NCBI GenBank assembly: GCA_934230055.1
Contig: CAKQEE010000018.1
Coordinates: forward strand, 1 to 12,779
Length of the DNA stretch: 12,779 nucleotides
From: an uncultured Clostridia bacterium
GTDB lineage: Bacteria > Bacillota > Clostridia > Christensenellales > Borkfalkiaceae
Reading direction: 5' to 3'
Position numbers and translations under genes: made by a program. Of this stretch, positions 1 to 6,827 are shown in pieces (within the stretch, counting starts at the first letter, position 1; every line of letters starts with the position of its first letter). The notes beneath the pieces are model-generated. The model made no database searches. It worked only from the letters and a program-made list of their open reading frames with translations, and was not told the DNA's origin.

Positions 1-245
1 TCGTAAGAACGGTTCTGAAGACTGCCGACTACGGCGACTTTATTGCCTTTTTTAAGATATTTTCCGCAGTTTTCCGCAAGCCTGCGCCAAACGGTGATAT
101 TGAAAAAATCCGTTTCGCGAGTTCCGTCGCTGTTAGCGTAATCTCTGGTAACCGCAACGGCAAACGTGCAACGAGCAACGCCCGAAGACGTTTCGTTAAG
201 CTCCGGATCTCTGGTTAAATTTCCTATAAGGATAACTTTGTTCAT
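1..245 (-). CDS. ssb: Single-stranded DNA-binding protein SSB, C-terminal part cut off by the window edge
   Basis: Binds and protects single-stranded DNA during replication, recombination and repair. Reading the minus strand from an ATG at 243-245 gives 81 codons before the window ends. The protein begins MNKVILIGNLTRDPEL, the hallmark start of bacterial SSB, and continues with the OB-fold core: FAVAVTRDY, an ETDFFNITVW strand and a WRRLAENCGKYLKKG helix, then the VAVVGSLQNRSYE strand. The acidic C-terminal tip that recruits partner proteins lies outside the window. An AAGGCGG ribosome binding site sits about 7 bases before the ATG, in the 13-base gap after rpsF. The order rpsF-ssb (usually followed by rpsR) is the standard operon in Firmicutes, so the gene is almost certainly transcribed from the rpsF promoter. 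Identification is secure; only the length is unknown. Confidence 0.95.
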   Translation of the reverse strand, partial: MNKVILIGNLTRDPELNETSSGVARCTFAVAVTRDYANSDGTRETDFFNITVWRRLAENCGKYLKKGNKVAVVGSLQNRSY

Positions 246-258
246 AATTTATACCGCC

Positions 259-540
259 TTATCTTTTGGTTATAAGACGTCTGATAATGCCGTCTGTAAT
301 TCCCGCGACGCGCTTCAATTCGACCACGAGCGTTCTTTCGGCTTCAAAAGTCATAAGAACGTAGTAGCCTTCGGTCTTGTAGTTAATGGGATATTGCAGC
401 TTTTTAACGCCCCAACGGTCCGTTTTTTCTATAACGCCGCCGTTACCCGTAACCAAATCCTCGAACTTCTTGATAACGCTCTCTTTCGCTTCGTCTGTAA
501 GAGAAGCGTCGAGAATATAAAGCATTTCGTATTTAGTCAT
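259..540 (-). CDS. rpsF: 30S ribosomal protein S6
   Basis: Component of the small ribosomal subunit platform, where it binds S18 and 16S rRNA. The 93-residue product is the usual length for S6 of Firmicutes. It carries family landmarks: the N-terminal strand KYEMLYILDASLTDE, the GNGGVIEKTDRWGVKKLQYPI segment, the GYYVLMTFEA strand and the C-terminal GIIRRLITKR. The ATG is preceded by a strong GGGAGGT ribosome binding site at about 7 bases, which fixes the start. It is the first gene of the rpsF-ssb operon, 13 bases ahead of ssb. A consensus promoter and a leader of about 90 bases with two hairpins lie upstream, so feedback control by the S6:S18 complex, known for this operon in many bacteria, is possible but not shown here. 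Confidence 0.97.
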   Translation of the reverse strand: MTKYEMLYILDASLTDEAKESVIKKFEDLVTGNGGVIEKTDRWGVKKLQYPINYKTEGYYVLMTFEAERTLVVELKRVAGITDGIIRRLITKR

Positions 541-565
541 TTTTTTACCTCCCGGACTTATTCGG

Positions 566-629
566 CTCGGAACTTTCTTATTCCGAGCAAGGTTAATTTT
601 ATCGCGGGCGATTACGCTACCCCCGCGAT
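566..629 (-). promoter_or_regulatory. Structured rpsF leader with two hairpins
   Basis: Two perfect inverted repeats lie between the rpsF promoter and its ribosome binding site. The promoter-proximal one has an 8-bp stem (ATCGCGGG at 601-608 with CCCGCGAT at 622-629). The second has a 7-bp stem (CTCGGAA at 566-572 with TTCCGAG at 581-587) and ends about 14 bases before the GGGAGGT site. Neither is followed by a run of T, so they are not terminators. Position and the CCGAGCCG sequence at the base of the second hairpin make an S6:S18-binding autoregulatory element plausible, but I could not match it to the known consensus with certainty. Confidence 0.45.
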
Positions 630-636
630 TTATTAA

Positions 637-665
637 ATTATACTTTTTTTAAGCAAGTTTGTCAA
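637..665 (-). promoter_or_regulatory. Housekeeping promoter of the rpsF-ssb operon
   Basis: On the minus strand TTGACA (660-665) and TATAAT (637-642) are separated by 17 bases. Both hexamers are perfect matches to the sigma-70/sigma-A consensus, as expected for a ribosomal protein operon. Predicted transcription start is near 630, giving a leader of about 90 bases. The promoter begins about 33 bases after the uvrA stop codon. Confidence 0.9.
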
Positions 666-673
666 ACGATTTA

Positions 674-690
674 GCGGCGCAAGTTGCCGC
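674..690 (-). terminator. Possible weak terminator hairpin after uvrA
   Basis: An inverted repeat GCGGC-N7-GCCGC lies 7 bases beyond the uvrA stop codon on the minus strand. It is followed by TAAATCGTTT rather than a clean T run, so termination would be inefficient. Some read-through from the repair operon into rpsF is possible. Confidence 0.3.
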
Positions 691-697
691 GCGCAAA

Positions 698-3535
698 CTA
701 TTTTTGATTTTCTTTTTCGAGAATACGTTTAAGAAATTGCCCCGTATAGCTGTTTTTCACCTCTGAAACCTCTTCGGGCGTGCCTTTCGCTACTATCGTG
801 CCGCCGCCCGAGCCGCCTTCCGGACCTAAATCTACTATATAATCGGCAAGTTTTATCACGTCTAAATTATGTTCTATAACGATAATCGTGTTGCCGGCGT
901 TTTCCAGCCGCTTAATCACCGAACACAGCTTGTCCACGTCGTAAGAATGAAGTCCCGTGGTAGGCTCGTCCATAATGTAAAGCGTTCTGCCCGTGCCGCG
1001 CTTTGAAAGCTCCGTCGCAAGCTTAACCCTTTGCGCTTCTCCGCCCGAAAGCGTGGTGGAAGACTGACCGAGTTTAATATACCCGAGTCCCACGTCCTGC
1101 ATCGTTTTGATTTTGTTATAAATACTCGCGACGGGCTTAAAGAATTCGCAAGCCTCGTCCACCGTCATAGAAAGAACGTCGCTTATGCTCTTTCCTTTAT
1201 ACTTAACCTGCAAGGTTTCTCTGTTATAGCGTTTCCCCTTACAAACCTCGCACGGAACGTACATATCGGGAAGAAAATGCATTTCGATTTTTATTACGCC
1301 GTCGCCCTCGCAGTTTTCACACCTGCCCCCCGCCACGTTGAAAGAAAATCTGCCCGACTTATATCCGCGCTCTTTCGCGTCCGGCGTGGCGGCGAACAAA
1401 TCTCTGATGAAAGCGAACACGCCCGTATAAGTGGCAGGGTTGGATCTCGGCGTTTTGCCTATCGGAGACTGGTCTATGGCGATGACTTTATCGAAATATT
1501 CCGTTCCGAGAATTTCTTTATACTTGCCCTCCCTCATCTTCGCGCCGTTAAGCTTGTTCGCAAGCGCGGGATAAAGAATTTCGTTTATAAGCGAGCTTTT
1601 TCCCGAACCCGAAACGCCGGTAACCACGGTAAGAAGCCCCGCGGGAAAAGACGCCGTAACGTTTTTAAGGTTGTTCTGACTTGCGCCCTTAACGGTAAGC
1701 CACCTTCCGTCCGGCCTTACGCGCTCTTTCGGCACCTCTATTTTTCTGCGCCCGGAAAGGTAATCGCCCGTAATCGAGCGCGGCGCGGCTTCTATATCCG
1801 CAACCGTTCCCGCCGCCACTACTTCGCCGCCGTGAACACCCGCTTTGGGACCTATATCCACGATGTAATCGGCAGAACGCATCGTGTCCTCGTCGTGTTC
1901 TACCACTATAAGGGTGTTGCCGAGGTCGCGAAGCTTTTTAAGTGTTGCGATAAGCTTTTCGTTATCTCTTTGATGAAGCCCTATGCTCGGCTCGTCGAGG
2001 ATATATAAAACGCCCGTAAGTCCGCTGCCTATCTGCGTGGCGAGCCTTATTCTCTGCGCTTCCCCGCCCGAAAGCCCTACCGCGCTTCTCGCAAGGGTAA
2101 GGTAAGAAAGCCCCACGTCTTTAAGAAAGCCGAGCCTTGCTTTTATCTCTTTCACGATAGGCTTCGCTATCATCGCGTCTGTACCCGCAAGCGAGAGCTT
2201 GTCTATAAAATCGTATAAATCGGCAACCGAAAGTTCGGTAAGTTCCGCAATGTTTTTGCCGCCGACGGTTACCGCAAGAGCCTCTTTTTTAAGTCTCTTG
2301 CCGTGGCACGTTTTACATTCCGTAACCGTCATATACTTTTCTATTTCGCTTTTTACGTAGTCGCTCGTGGTTTCGCGATAACGGCGTTTGAGATTAGGAA
2401 TTATCCCCTCCCACGCGGAATAGTAGCTGCCGCTCATCGTGTGGGTTTCGTAAGTCATTTTAATTCTTTCGCCGCCGTTTCCGTAAAGAAGCATACGATA
2501 GATTTCGGGCGGTAAATCCTTTACGGGCGTATCGAGCGAAAAACCGTAATACGCGGCGAGGGAAGTAAAATTCATTATAGCCATTTTTCCGTCGCCTATG
2601 TTCCAGCCCGTAACAGTCATAGCACCTTCGCGCAAAGAAAGATTAGGATCTTTAACCACGAGCTTTTCGTCTATTTCGTTATTGAATCCGAGTCCGTGAC
2701 ATTCGGGACACGCACCGAACGGATTATTGAAGGAAAACAGTCTCGGTTCTATTTCTTCTATATTCACGCCGCAATCGGGACAGGAATATTTGGTGGAATA
2801 AAGAGTGGTTTTACCGTTTTCGCCCGCCTCCTCTATCTCCGCAAGCCCGTCCGCAAGCTTAACCGCCGTTTCCAGACTGTCCGTAAGTCGCTTTTCTATC
2901 CCCTCTTTCACGATAAGCCTGTCTATAACCACGCTTATATTGTGTTTTACGTTTTTATCGAGCTTTATTTCCTCTTCGAGGTCGTAAACAAAACCGTCTA
3001 TCTTAACGCGCGCGTAGCCGCTTTTTTTGAACGCGGCAAGCTCTTTTACGTATTCGCCCTTTTTGCCTCGGACTACGGGCGCGTTGACGAGAATTTTCGT
3101 CCCCTCGGGAAGCGCGGTAACCTTATCGCAAATCATATCCACCGTCTGCCGAGTTATCTCTCTGCCGCATTCGGGACAATGAGGAACTCCGATTCTCGCG
3201 AACAGCAGTCGCATATAATCGTATATTTCCGTAACCGTGCCGACCGTAGAACGCGGATTGTGCGAAGTGGTTTTCTGGTCTATGGAAATAGCGGGAGAAA
3301 GCCCTTCTATAAGATCTACGTCCGGCTTTTCCATTTGTCCCAAAAACATACGCGCATACGAAGAAAGACTTTCTACGTATCGCCGCTGTCCTTCCGCGTA
3401 AATCGTCTCAAACGCGAGAGTGGATTTGCCGCTTCCCGAAAGCCCCGTAAACACCACGAGCTTATCTCTCGGAACGGTAAGGTCTATATTTTTAAGGTTG
3501 TTTTGCCTTGCGCCTTTTATAACTATGTTATCCAT
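698..3535 (-). CDS. uvrA: Excinuclease ABC subunit A (UvrA), DNA damage sensor ATPase
   Basis: Dimeric ATPase that finds helix-distorting lesions and loads UvrB in nucleotide excision repair. The 945-residue length matches full-length UvrA (about 940). It has two ABC ATPase modules: Walker A GLSGSGKST at 31-39 and GVSGSGKSS at 640-648, signature LSGGEAQR at 488-495 and 829-836, and Walker B YILDEP and YIMDEP near 511 and 853. All zinc-binding cysteine pairs are present: C120/C123 with C407/C410, C252/C255 with C276/C279, and C739/C742 with C762/C765, the last being the C-terminal zinc finger needed for DNA interaction. The ATG is preceded by AAAGGAC, which overlaps the uvrB stop codon; only 10 bases separate the genes, indicating cotranscription and probably coupled translation. 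No key residue is missing. Confidence 0.98.
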   Translation of the reverse strand: MDNIVIKGARQNNLKNIDLTVPRDKLVVFTGLSGSGKSTLAFETIYAEGQRRYVESLSSYARMFLGQMEKPDVDLIEGLSPAISIDQKTTSHNPRSTVGTVTEIYDYMRLLFARIGVPHCPECGREITRQTVDMICDKVTALPEGTKILVNAPVVRGKKGEYVKELAAFKKSGYARVKIDGFVYDLEEEIKLDKNVKHNISVVIDRLIVKEGIEKRLTDSLETAVKLADGLAEIEEAGENGKTTLYSTKYSCPDCGVNIEEIEPRLFSFNNPFGACPECHGLGFNNEIDEKLVVKDPNLSLREGAMTVTGWNIGDGKMAIMNFTSLAAYYGFSLDTPVKDLPPEIYRMLLYGNGGERIKMTYETHTMSGSYYSAWEGIIPNLKRRYRETTSDYVKSEIEKYMTVTECKTCHGKRLKKEALAVTVGGKNIAELTELSVADLYDFIDKLSLAGTDAMIAKPIVKEIKARLGFLKDVGLSYLTLARSAVGLSGGEAQRIRLATQIGSGLTGVLYILDEPSIGLHQRDNEKLIATLKKLRDLGNTLIVVEHDEDTMRSADYIVDIGPKAGVHGGEVVAAGTVADIEAAPRSITGDYLSGRRKIEVPKERVRPDGRWLTVKGASQNNLKNVTASFPAGLLTVVTGVSGSGKSSLINEILYPALANKLNGAKMREGKYKEILGTEYFDKVIAIDQSPIGKTPRSNPATYTGVFAFIRDLFAATPDAKERGYKSGRFSFNVAGGRCENCEGDGVIKIEMHFLPDMYVPCEVCKGKRYNRETLQVKYKGKSISDVLSMTVDEACEFFKPVASIYNKIKTMQDVGLGYIKLGQSSTTLSGGEAQRVKLATELSKRGTGRTLYIMDEPTTGLHSYDVDKLCSVIKRLENAGNTIIVIEHNLDVIKLADYIVDLGPEGGSGGGTIVAKGTPEEVSEVKNSYTGQFLKRILEKENQK

Positions 3536-3545
3536 AAAACGTCCT

Positions 3546-5519
3546 TTATTTGTTTTTCGTGCCGCGAAGTTTAAGTTTTAGCCTGGTTATGGTATCCCTT
3601 ATTTCTATGCACTTCTCGAAATCGAGATTTGCGGAAGCTACCTTCATAAGTGCTTTAAGCTTTTCTATTTCTTCGGGCAGGTCTTTGGCTTTAATATCCT
3701 TGGTTTTATCCGCTTTTTTGGTTATTTCTATGGTGTTTACCACGCTTTTCACTATGGTTTTAGGGGTAATTCCGTGTGCCTTGTTATATTCGTCCTGAAC
3801 TTTTCTTCTTCTTTCCGTTTCGTCTATCGCACGGCGCATACTGCCCGTTATAACGTCCGCGTACATTATAACTCTGCCCTCCGCGTTACGCGCCGCTCTG
3901 CCTATCGTCTGAATAAGCGCGGTTTCGCTCCGCAAAAAACCTTCCTTATCCGCGTCGAGTATCGCCACGAGCTTAACCTCCGGCAGGTCTAACCCTTCGC
4001 GAAGCAGGTTTATGCCGCAAAGCACGTCGAACTCGCCGCCGCGAAGCCCCGAAACGATGTCTATTCTCTCCATCGTGTCTATATCGCTGTGCATATAGCG
4101 CACCCGCACGCCGTTTTCTTTTAAGTATTCGGTAAGACTTTCCGCCATCTTTTTAGTCAGCGTGGTAACGAGAACTCTGCCGCCGCCCTTTACCGCGGCG
4201 TTTATTTCCGTAAGAAGGTCGTCCACCTGATTTTTGGTGGGTTTAACCTCTATAATCGGATCCAAAAGCCCCGTCGGGCGGATAAGCTGTTCCACAACCT
4301 GTCCCGCCTCTTTCATTTCGTATGGCGCGGGAGTTGCGGAAACGCAGATAAGTTGACCTACGCGCGCGTCGAACTCGTCGAAAGTGAGCGGTCTGTTGTC
4401 GTAAGCCGATTTTAAGCGAAAACCGTAATCCACAAGGCTTTTCTTTCGGGAACGGTCGCCGTTATACATCGCGCCTATCTGCGGAATGGTCATGTGCGAT
4501 TCGTCTATAAAAGTTATAAAGTCTTTGGGGAAATAATCGAGAAGAGTAAAAGGCGGCTCGCCCTCGCTTCTCCCGTCGAAATATCTGCTGTAATTCTCTA
4601 TCCCCTTACAGAATCCTATTTCTTTTATCATCTCCATATCGTAATCGGTGCGCTGTTTAAGCCTTTGCGCTTCTATAAGCTTTCCGTTTTCCTTAAAAAA
4701 GCGCACTTCATCCTCTTCGTCGCGTTCTATCGCGGCTACGGCAAGGTTAAGCTTTTCCTGCGCCACGGCGTAGTGGCTCGCGGGGAAAATCACCGCGTGT
4801 TTCAGCTCCGAAATCACGCTACCCGTAACGTATTCCGCTTCGCAAACCCTTTCTATCGTATCGCCGAAAAATTCTACCCTGATATAAATTTCTGTATTCG
4901 AAGAGGGAAATATGTCCAGAACGTCCCCGCGCACGCGAAAAGAAGAACGGGTAAAATCCACGTCCTTTCTGCTATACTGAATGGCGACGAGTTTTCTTAT
5001 CAGTTCGTCGCGGCTTATCTCGTCCTCGGGGCGGATAGATACCGCAAGCCTATAATAATCCTCGGGCGCGCCGAGACCGTATATGCACGAAACGGAAGCC
5101 ACCACTATAACGTCCGTCCGCTCCGCAAGCGAACAGGTTGCAGAGTGCCGAAGCTTATCTATCTCGTCGTTTATGGCAAGGTCTTTTTCTATGTACGTAT
5201 CGGTACTAGCGATATAAGCCTCGGGCTGATAATAATCGTAATAAGAAACGAAAAATTCCACGCGGTTTTCGGGGAAGAATTCGCGGAATTCGTTGCAAAG
5301 CTGCGCGGCAAGCGTTTTGTTGTGCGCTATAACGAGGGCGGGGCGGTTAAGGTTTTTTATAACGTTCGCCATAGTAAAGGTTTTTCCCGAACCCGTAACG
5401 CCCAAAAGCACCTGCGTTCTTAAACCGTCCTGCAAGCCTTCCGTAAGCAATTTTATCGCTTGCGGCTGGTCGCCCGTAGGCGCGTATTCGGAATGAAGTA
5501 TAAAATCTCTCTTCTCCAT
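3546..5519 (-). CDS. uvrB: Excinuclease ABC subunit B (UvrB), damage-verification helicase
   Basis: Receives damaged DNA from UvrA, verifies the lesion by strand insertion, and recruits UvrC for incision. The 657-residue product is full length. Visible motifs are Walker A GVTGSGKT at 40-47, the damage-clamping beta-hairpin with YYDYYQPEAY at 93-102, the DESH box at 339-342, SATP at 395-398, helicase motif VI QTIGRAARN at 537-545, and a C-terminal UVR domain (about 615-650) that contacts UvrA and UvrC. The ATG has only a weak GGTGA ribosome binding site 3 bases away. An in-frame stop (TGA) lies two codons upstream, so no longer start exists. An AAGGAG sequence at 5559-5564 in the 86-base gap before the gene has no start codon near it. 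No convincing promoter is seen in this gap, so expression probably comes from the promoter at 6431-6459. Confidence 0.98.
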   Translation of the reverse strand: MEKRDFILHSEYAPTGDQPQAIKLLTEGLQDGLRTQVLLGVTGSGKTFTMANVIKNLNRPALVIAHNKTLAAQLCNEFREFFPENRVEFFVSYYDYYQPEAYIASTDTYIEKDLAINDEIDKLRHSATCSLAERTDVIVVASVSCIYGLGAPEDYYRLAVSIRPEDEISRDELIRKLVAIQYSRKDVDFTRSSFRVRGDVLDIFPSSNTEIYIRVEFFGDTIERVCEAEYVTGSVISELKHAVIFPASHYAVAQEKLNLAVAAIERDEEDEVRFFKENGKLIEAQRLKQRTDYDMEMIKEIGFCKGIENYSRYFDGRSEGEPPFTLLDYFPKDFITFIDESHMTIPQIGAMYNGDRSRKKSLVDYGFRLKSAYDNRPLTFDEFDARVGQLICVSATPAPYEMKEAGQVVEQLIRPTGLLDPIIEVKPTKNQVDDLLTEINAAVKGGGRVLVTTLTKKMAESLTEYLKENGVRVRYMHSDIDTMERIDIVSGLRGGEFDVLCGINLLREGLDLPEVKLVAILDADKEGFLRSETALIQTIGRAARNAEGRVIMYADVITGSMRRAIDETERRRKVQDEYNKAHGITPKTIVKSVVNTIEITKKADKTKDIKAKDLPEEIEKLKALMKVASANLDFEKCIEIRDTITRLKLKLRGTKNK

Positions 5520-5605
5520 AAATCACCGTTTATTTTTTAACTGTTTTTCGCCCGAACGCTCCTTAAAAAAGCCCGCGTTTCTTCCGAAAAAACGACGCCC
5601 GCAAG

Positions 5606-5962
5606 TCACCCCGAAAACACCGCCCGCAATATAAGCCCTATCACAAAGCTCAACACCGCGAAAACGGCGGTAAGTCCCAAGCGGAAAATCAGATTTCTTT
5701 TAAGCATTTTAACGCTTCTCGGAAAGCCTTTCCCCTTTTCGGTAAGAGAAACGCAAAACACGGTTTCGCCGCGGCGGTCGGAATAAACGAAGTCCACGTA
5801 CCCGTCCGAAGCAAGGTCGCCGACGATTTTTTCCGTCTCCGAAGCGGTAAGCTCGCCGCCCGCTTTTTTTGCAAGGTCGTGCGGGCTGAGGAGCGCGGCG
5901 CGCTTTTTAAAACACTCTTCGTACAAAACGCCCATCACGCGGGTTTCCGCCTTGCTCAACAT
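5606..5962 (-). CDS. Small membrane-anchored winged-helix-like protein, second gene of the uvrBA operon
   Basis: No family recognised with confidence. The 118-residue product has a soluble N-terminal part of about 85 residues followed by one hydrophobic segment (LIFRLGLTAVFAVLSFVIGL and onward) at the extreme C-terminus, which predicts a tail-anchored protein with the soluble domain in the cytoplasm. The soluble part reads like a winged helix: a helix (LSKAETRVMGVLYEECFKK), a helix-turn-helix region (LLSPHDLAKKAGG, then LTASETEKIVGDLASDGYVD) and a two-strand wing (VDFVYSDRRGETVFCVSLTEKG). I chose the ATG at 5960-5962 because a GGGGG ribosome binding site lies 8 bases upstream and the start then aligns with the neighbouring paralogue. 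A GTG at 5966-5968 would add two residues. The gene overlaps the preceding gene by 7 bases and lies 86 bases before uvrB, so it is very likely in the same operon. DNA binding is an inference from shape, not shown. Confidence 0.8.
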   Translation of the reverse strand: MLSKAETRVMGVLYEECFKKRAALLSPHDLAKKAGGELTASETEKIVGDLASDGYVDFVYSDRRGETVFCVSLTEKGKGFPRSVKMLKRNLIFRLGLTAVFAVLSFVIGLILRAVFSG

Positions 5963-6342
5963 CTGCACGCCCCCGCGAGAAATGCGATAAGAAACGCAAC
6001 GGCGGCGGCAAACCCCGCGCCGAAAAACGCGCCCGTAAACGAAAAAGCGAAATACCGCTTTTCCGCTCTGGCTTGCTCTATCTCGTCGTCCAGCCGTTTT
6101 TCAAACAAAAGCCTTCCGCGGCTTAAAGGCGTCAGACAGATTTCCTCTTCGTCTATATACTTAACGTTTATATATTCCTTTGCGGAAAGGGTTAAAACGC
6201 ACCGTTCCAGCTCTTCCGCGTCCGCGCCGAATTCCGCGGGCAACGCCGCCAAAAGCTCTTTCACTTCAAAAACCTTATAGCCGCCTTCCGCACATTCTTT
6301 GTCTATATATTCGAGAAGCAAAACGCATCTTTTATCGAGCAT
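5956..6342 (-). CDS. Small membrane-anchored winged-helix-like protein, first gene of the uvrBA operon
   Basis: No family recognised with confidence. The 128-residue protein has the same layout as the next gene: a cytoplasmic N-terminal region resembling a winged helix (LDKRCVLLLEYIDKEC, then VFEVKELLAALPAEFGADAEELERCVLTLSAKEYINVKYIDEEEICLTPLSRGR), a charged linker (RLDDEIEQARAEKR), and a C-terminal hydrophobic stretch of about 26 residues rich in A, F and G, ending in GACRC. The two proteins align from the first residue (MLSKAETRVM against MLDKRCVLLL) and look like diverged tandem duplicates. The ATG is preceded by an AGGTGG ribosome binding site. It is the first gene behind the LexA-like box and promoter at 6412-6459, so the pair and uvrBA appear to form one damage-inducible unit. 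Function is unknown; a membrane-linked regulator or adaptor for protein or DNA contacts is conceivable. Confidence 0.8.
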   Translation of the reverse strand: MLDKRCVLLLEYIDKECAEGGYKVFEVKELLAALPAEFGADAEELERCVLTLSAKEYINVKYIDEEEICLTPLSRGRLLFEKRLDDEIEQARAEKRYFAFSFTGAFFGAGFAAAVAFLIAFLAGACRC

Positions 6343-6411
6343 AACCCACCTACCCGTATATATTTTGGGTATAAAACCGCAGTTATATACGCGCGGACGG
6401 GCAAAAAACGA

Positions 6412-6425
6412 TAAACAAATGTTCG
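6412..6425 (-). promoter_or_regulatory. Candidate LexA (DinR-type) SOS operator
   Basis: The plus-strand sequence TAAACAAATGTTCG fits the Gram-positive LexA/DinR box CGAAC-RNRY-GTTCG in the spacer (AAAT), in the complete right half (GTTCG) and in 7 of the 8 core GAAC/GTTC positions. It starts 6 bases downstream of the -10 hexamer at 6431-6436, overlapping the expected transcription start, an ideal place for repression. uvrBA operons of Bacillus subtilis and relatives are known LexA targets, which supports the call. No lexA gene is visible in the window. Confidence 0.72.
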
Positions 6426-6430
6426 TTTAT

Positions 6431-6459
6431 ATTATACGACGGAAATAAAAAAAACGCAA
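6431..6459 (-). promoter_or_regulatory. Promoter of the repair operon (two small genes, uvrB, uvrA)
   Basis: On the minus strand a perfect TATAAT (6431-6436) is preceded, after 17 bases, by TTGCGT (6454-6459), a half-consensus -35. A run of seven T lies in the spacer. Predicted start is near 6424, inside the LexA-like box, leaving a leader of about 82 bases before the first gene. That leader contains short self-complementary parts (GTATAT with ATATAC). Confidence 0.75.
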
Positions 6460-6504
6460 ACGTTTAAGTATCGGAAAATAATTTTTCCGCCCGTTCGCGC
6501 CTGC

Positions 6505-6610
6505 GTGTTTTTCAGGTTTTATTCTTCGCCGTTTACTTTTATTTTTTTTCGCTTTTTTATTTTTGCTTTTATTTCCCCTTTTCTTTTTCGCCGTTTACTC
6601 TTTGCTTTTA
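6505..6610. repeat. Low-complexity pyrimidine-rich tract with a 13-bp direct repeat
   Basis: The plus strand is almost entirely T and C here; the minus strand is A-rich. The sequence TTCGCCGTTTACT occurs at 6525-6537 and again at 6587-6599, and similar TTTTGCTTTTA blocks recur. On the minus strand the tract stays in frame with the AbrB-like remnant: after its TAA stop the frame reads as a lysine-rich stretch until a stop at about 6431. It may be a degraded basic tail or simply simple-sequence DNA. Confidence 0.55.
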
Positions 6611-6798
6611 GAGCGGAAAACGAGCGCGGAAATTATAAGAAGCGCAAGCCCCTTTTTAAGGTCGCCGAGAAGAATAAGACTGTCGCCCGCCTTTATTCCG
6701 AAAGCTTCCCTTGCCTCTTTATGCATAAGAATCAGCCCTTTATCGTTCACCTTGCATATACCGAAAATCGTTTTCGTTTTGTCGCTCGTTCTATTACA
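6595..6798 (-). pseudogene. SpoVT/AbrB-like transcription factor remnant without a usable start codon
   Basis: An open stretch of 67 codons plus stop reads KTIFGICKVNDKGLILMHK, then EAREAFGIKAGDSLILLGD and LKKGLALL. This matches the swapped-hairpin SpoVT/AbrB DNA-binding fold, whose usual pattern is KGQIVIPKEAR..GIKPGD..LLLGD..GIAL. The frame is closed upstream by TAA at 6799-6801, which overlaps the -10 hexamer of an otherwise good promoter (6798-6827). No ATG lies before the domain: the first in-frame ATG (6724-6726) and the GTG at 6748-6750 would delete the first strand, and neither has a ribosome binding site. The normally conserved IP before KEAR is replaced by MH. A nearby out-of-frame ATG at about 6830 could join by a frameshift. 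I therefore read it as a decayed or N-terminally lost regulator. A non-standard start cannot be excluded. Confidence 0.5.
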
Positions 6799-6827
6799 TT
6801 ATACCGCCGCAGCGGAATGAATATCAA
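6798..6827 (-). promoter_or_regulatory. Minus-strand promoter facing the AbrB-like remnant
   Basis: TTGATA (6822-6827) and TATAAT (6798-6803) on the minus strand are separated by 18 bases. The segment 6790-6810, covering the -10 and expected start, is repeated with a single mismatch at 10122-10142 upstream of the ABC transporter gene. It lies back to back with the plus-strand promoter at 6856-6884. Confidence 0.6.

Noticed and set aside
166..636. Plus-strand open frame over ssb, rpsF and its leader
   Set aside because: It runs antisense to two certain genes and across a promoter region; no coding signature.
1031..2008. Long open frame on the plus strand opposite uvrA
   Set aside because: It lies wholly inside uvrA, encodes a basic, compositionally odd peptide with no recognisable motif and has no ribosome binding site. 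It is an antisense shadow.
4494..5423. Long open frame on the plus strand opposite uvrB
   Set aside because: Same reasoning: it is the complement of well-conserved uvrB codons, without motif or start signal.
5551..5562. CGAAC in the spacer before uvrB as a LexA half site
   Set aside because: No matching second half at the right spacing and no promoter around it.
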